DNA of 64,000 nt, from the NCBI RefSeq assembly GCF_023509525.1, contig NZ_JAKNCJ010000001.1:868001-932000 (forward strand), read 5' to 3'. Numbering within the stretch: the stretch's first letter is position 1; each line of letters starts with the position of its first letter. A program made the position numbers and the translations under genes. Of the stretch, positions 63,842 to 64,000 are shown piece by piece. The notes beneath the pieces are model-generated. The model saw nothing but the letters and a program-made list of their open reading frames with translations. It was not told the origin of the DNA and did no database searches. The stretch is from Brachybacterium equifaecis (GTDB taxonomy: Bacteria > Actinomycetota > Actinomycetes > Actinomycetales > Dermabacteraceae).

Positions 63842-63945
63842 GGGACGGATGAGTCGAGACATCGGTCAGAGGCTGGGCAGGCCATAGAATCGCGTGGCGG
63901 CGAGGGCCGCGCCCGGTCCGAGAACGGGTCATCGCCTCACGCCGT

Positions 63946-63992
63946 CAGCTACCCCGCACCACCAGCGCACCCACACTCAACTCTGAAGAGCC
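63946..63992. repeat. 47-bp solo right end of ISL3 element 2
   Basis: Identical to 61672-61718. It carries the terminal inverted repeat ending GAAGAGCC and is directly followed by ACTTTTCC, the same 8-mer found before the left end at 60265. It forms the functional right end of the dld transposon. Confidence 0.92.
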
Positions 63993-64000
63993 ACTTTTCC
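63993..64000. repeat. Right 8-bp target duplication of the dld transposon
   Basis: ACTTTTCC, last 8 bases of the window, identical to 60265-60272. Confidence 0.85.

Larger units (their letters stand above)
60273..63992. mobile_element. ISL3-derived transposon carrying dld (3720 bp)
   Basis: Consists of the complete ISL3 element 2, a passenger segment with the dld gene and its control sequences, and a solo 47-bp copy of the element's right end (63946-63992). The sequences directly outside are ACTTTTCC on both sides, whereas the element's inner right end is followed by ATCTATGG. So the most recent transposition used the left end and the distant solo right end and carried the gene with it. The base composition of the cargo is lower in GC than the chromosome around it. 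Confidence 0.85.

Noticed and set aside
60273-63992. Classical composite transposon with two full IS copies
   Set aside because: Only the last 47 bp of the element is present on the right; the structure fits one IS using a solo end.

Overview
The window is very GC-rich chromosomal DNA with dense genes, frequent GTG and a few TTG starts, 4-bp gene overlaps, and many start codons that sit 6-7 nt behind a TANNNT box (leaderless transcripts). This is typical of an actinobacterium. The gene content (short actinobacterial families, ISL3 elements, no plasmid or phage functions) looks most like a Micrococcales/Dermabacteraceae relative such as Brachybacterium, but that placement is an inference. No rRNA, tRNA or CRISPR array was seen.

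Layout. 1-12 kb: a lipoprotein cut by the window edge, a deleted iron-sulfur D-lactate dehydrogenase, small enzymes, a uracil permease followed by a GNAT-ParB fusion gene with an in-frame stop, a phosphotransferase and a frameshifted methyltransferase, a vapBC pair, a DHA2 exporter and a large unknown membrane protein. 12-23.5 kb: a sialic-acid catabolic cluster, made of a GntR/FadR regulator, an exo-sialidase without a signal peptide, a four-gene ABC importer (binding protein, permease, permease-ATPase fusion, ATPase), then nanA, nanK and nanE. An 8-mer, CAGACATC, is shared by the two control regions and may be the regulator's site. 23.5-33 kb: argS, a lysoplasmalogenase, an esterase-like protein lacking its catalytic Ser and His, an MTA/SAH nucleosidase, a BCCT transporter, a 58-bp perfect palindrome, a D-2-hydroxyacid dehydrogenase and a membrane alpha/beta hydrolase. 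33-39 kb: a sulfurtransferase and an operon of SPFH protein, double zinc-ribbon membrane protein, small membrane protein and (frameshifted) FAD dehydrogenase, recalling Bacillus ydjGHI.

38.9-44.3 kb is accessory in character: a cysteine hydrolase, a divergent SDR/TetR pair, a complete ISL3 insertion with an 8-bp target duplication, and a run of small SMI1/KNR4-type and unknown genes that look like immunity genes. 44.3-59.3 kb is ordinary: an ABC exporter, GNAT, a zinc peptidase-like protein, an acyltransferase, an amidohydrolase, a SIMPL protein, DoxX, DUF1992, YdcF, and a tctCBA tricarboxylate transporter.

The most notable object is at 60,265-64,000. A second ISL3 element, a D-lactate dehydrogenase gene (dld, 571 aa, with its own promoter, regulatory repeats and terminator) and a 47-bp solo copy of the IS right end are bounded on the outside by the same 8-bp sequence, ACTTTTCC. 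The whole 3.7 kb therefore appears to have moved as one transposon carrying a respiratory lactate dehydrogenase. The chromosomal Fe-S D-lactate dehydrogenase at the other end of the window is deleted, so the mobile gene may have replaced its function. Four other genes carry a single disabling lesion (one nonsense codon, three one-base frameshifts). These could be real pseudogenes or consensus errors.
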